NCBI GenBank assembly: GCA_030425615.1
Contig: JAUIAI010000236.1
Coordinates: 1-5,479, forward strand
Reading direction: 5' to 3'
Source of the DNA: Gammaproteobacteria bacterium
GTDB taxonomy: Bacteria > Pseudomonadota > Gammaproteobacteria > Burkholderiales > Burkholderiaceae_E
DNA: 5,479 nt
In this document: one piece after another, positions 5,114-5,479 of the stretch
Position numbering within the stretch: position 1 is the stretch's first letter
How the letters are laid out: the number at the start of each line of letters is the position of its first letter
Notes under the pieces: generated by a model
Database searches by the model: none
What the model saw: only the letters and a program-made list of their open reading frames with translations
What the model was told of the DNA's origin: nothing
Position numbers and translations under genes: made by a program

Positions 5114-5479
5114 TCAGGCGGTCGCTCCGGCTGCGGTGCTGTCGCCCTCGCCGAGCGCCGAGAGCAGCGCCAGGTTGCAGTCCTCGAGCGAGATGAACGC
5201 GTCGTCGATCGCGTCCTGGACCGAGCGATCGACGCTCTGCTCCAGCGCGGCCGCGACGTTGAGATAGGGGAACAACGGACCGCTGCGGTTCACGAGTGCC
5301 TCGTAGACGGACTCGGGAATGGGCAGGCGCTCGAACAGCGACTCGAAGGGCTCCTTGAACAGCTTGTCCAGGAGGGAGAAGACCCCCAGGATGAACGCCT
5401 CGTCCCGAACCTGCTGATCCGGGTTGTCCTGGTTGAGTCGCTCCAGCAGAAACCCGCGTCGCAGCGAGGCGAACATCAC
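5114..5479 (-). CDS. C-terminal part of an HDOD-domain signalling protein (possibly EAL-HDOD), partial
   Basis: The frame is open to the right edge and stops at TGA 5116-5114, giving the last 121 residues. The segment RDEAFILGVFSLLDKLFKEPFESLFERLPIPESVYEAL followed by NRSGPLFPYLNVAAALEQ resembles the C-terminal end of HDOD output domains, especially those fused to EAL domains (CdgJ/YuxH-like), where an AF-x-x-G-x-x-SLLD helix, a run of leucine-rich helices and an LPL/LPIP turn recur. Such proteins act in cyclic-di-GMP-linked or general stress/motility signalling, often with a degenerate EAL domain. A GTG at the edge is most likely an internal valine. The N-terminal domains and start are outside the window, so the domain composition is inferred. 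It is mostly helical, acidic, and ends in an Ala/Gly-rich tail. It appears unrelated to the metabolic genes beside it. Confidence 0.65.
   Translation of the reverse strand: MMFASLRRGFLLERLNQDNPDQQVRDEAFILGVFSLLDKLFKEPFESLFERLPIPESVYEALVNRSGPLFPYLNVAAALEQSVDRSVQDAIDDAFISLEDCNLALLSALGEGDSTAAGATA

Noticed and set aside
5091..5126. AGCGAC (5091-5096) paired with GTCGCT (5121-5126) as a terminator stem
   Set aside because: The loop would be 24 bases, the stem is only 6 bp, it runs into coding sequence and no T-run follows.
5477..5479. GTG at the right edge as the start of a small protein
   Set aside because: The frame is open to the edge and the residues look like the middle of an HDOD domain, so this is most likely an internal valine of a longer gene.

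Overview
The window is GC-rich DNA from a Gram-negative bacterium. The outer-membrane porin shows the Gram-negative envelope. The partial HDOD-type signalling protein and the mix of oxidoreductases fit a beta- or gammaproteobacterium, but the genus cannot be read from this sequence. Coding density is high. No stretch longer than about 180 bases lacks a gene. I see no tRNA, rRNA, CRISPR array, insertion sequence or attachment site.

Layout from left to right: (1) the 3' end of a Baeyer-Villiger-type flavin monooxygenase on the plus strand (1-372). (2) A 177-bp gap between convergent genes that holds a good intrinsic terminator for the minus strand and a large nested palindrome. (3) Three minus-strand genes read from right to left: a CurA/PTGR-like NADP-dependent medium-chain reductase (3953 to 2943), an MFS transporter whose GTG start overlaps the reductase stop (2953 to 1748), and, after a 121-bp leader, a secreted beta-barrel porin (1626 to 550). 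(4) A 127-bp divergent intergenic region with candidate overlapping promoters, a 10-bp tandem direct repeat and a small inverted repeat. (5) An aldo/keto reductase on the plus strand (4081-5091). (6) A 22-bp convergent gap filled by a 6-bp tandem repeat. (7) The C-terminal part of a likely HDOD-domain (possibly EAL-HDOD) signalling protein on the minus strand, cut by the right edge.

The most coherent reading, which is inference, is a small accessory metabolic cluster for a ketone, enone or aldehyde compound. A Baeyer-Villiger enzyme would turn ketones into esters or lactones. A CurA-like reductase would reduce activated double bonds, and an aldo/keto reductase would reduce carbonyls. An inner-membrane MFS carrier and an outer-membrane porin would move substrate or product. 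The substrate cannot be told from the sequence, and no regulator lies inside the window. Nothing here is clearly a new biological system. The items most worth a second look are the repeat-bearing divergent control region, the structured convergent gap after the porin, and the co-directional reductase-MFS-porin arrangement.
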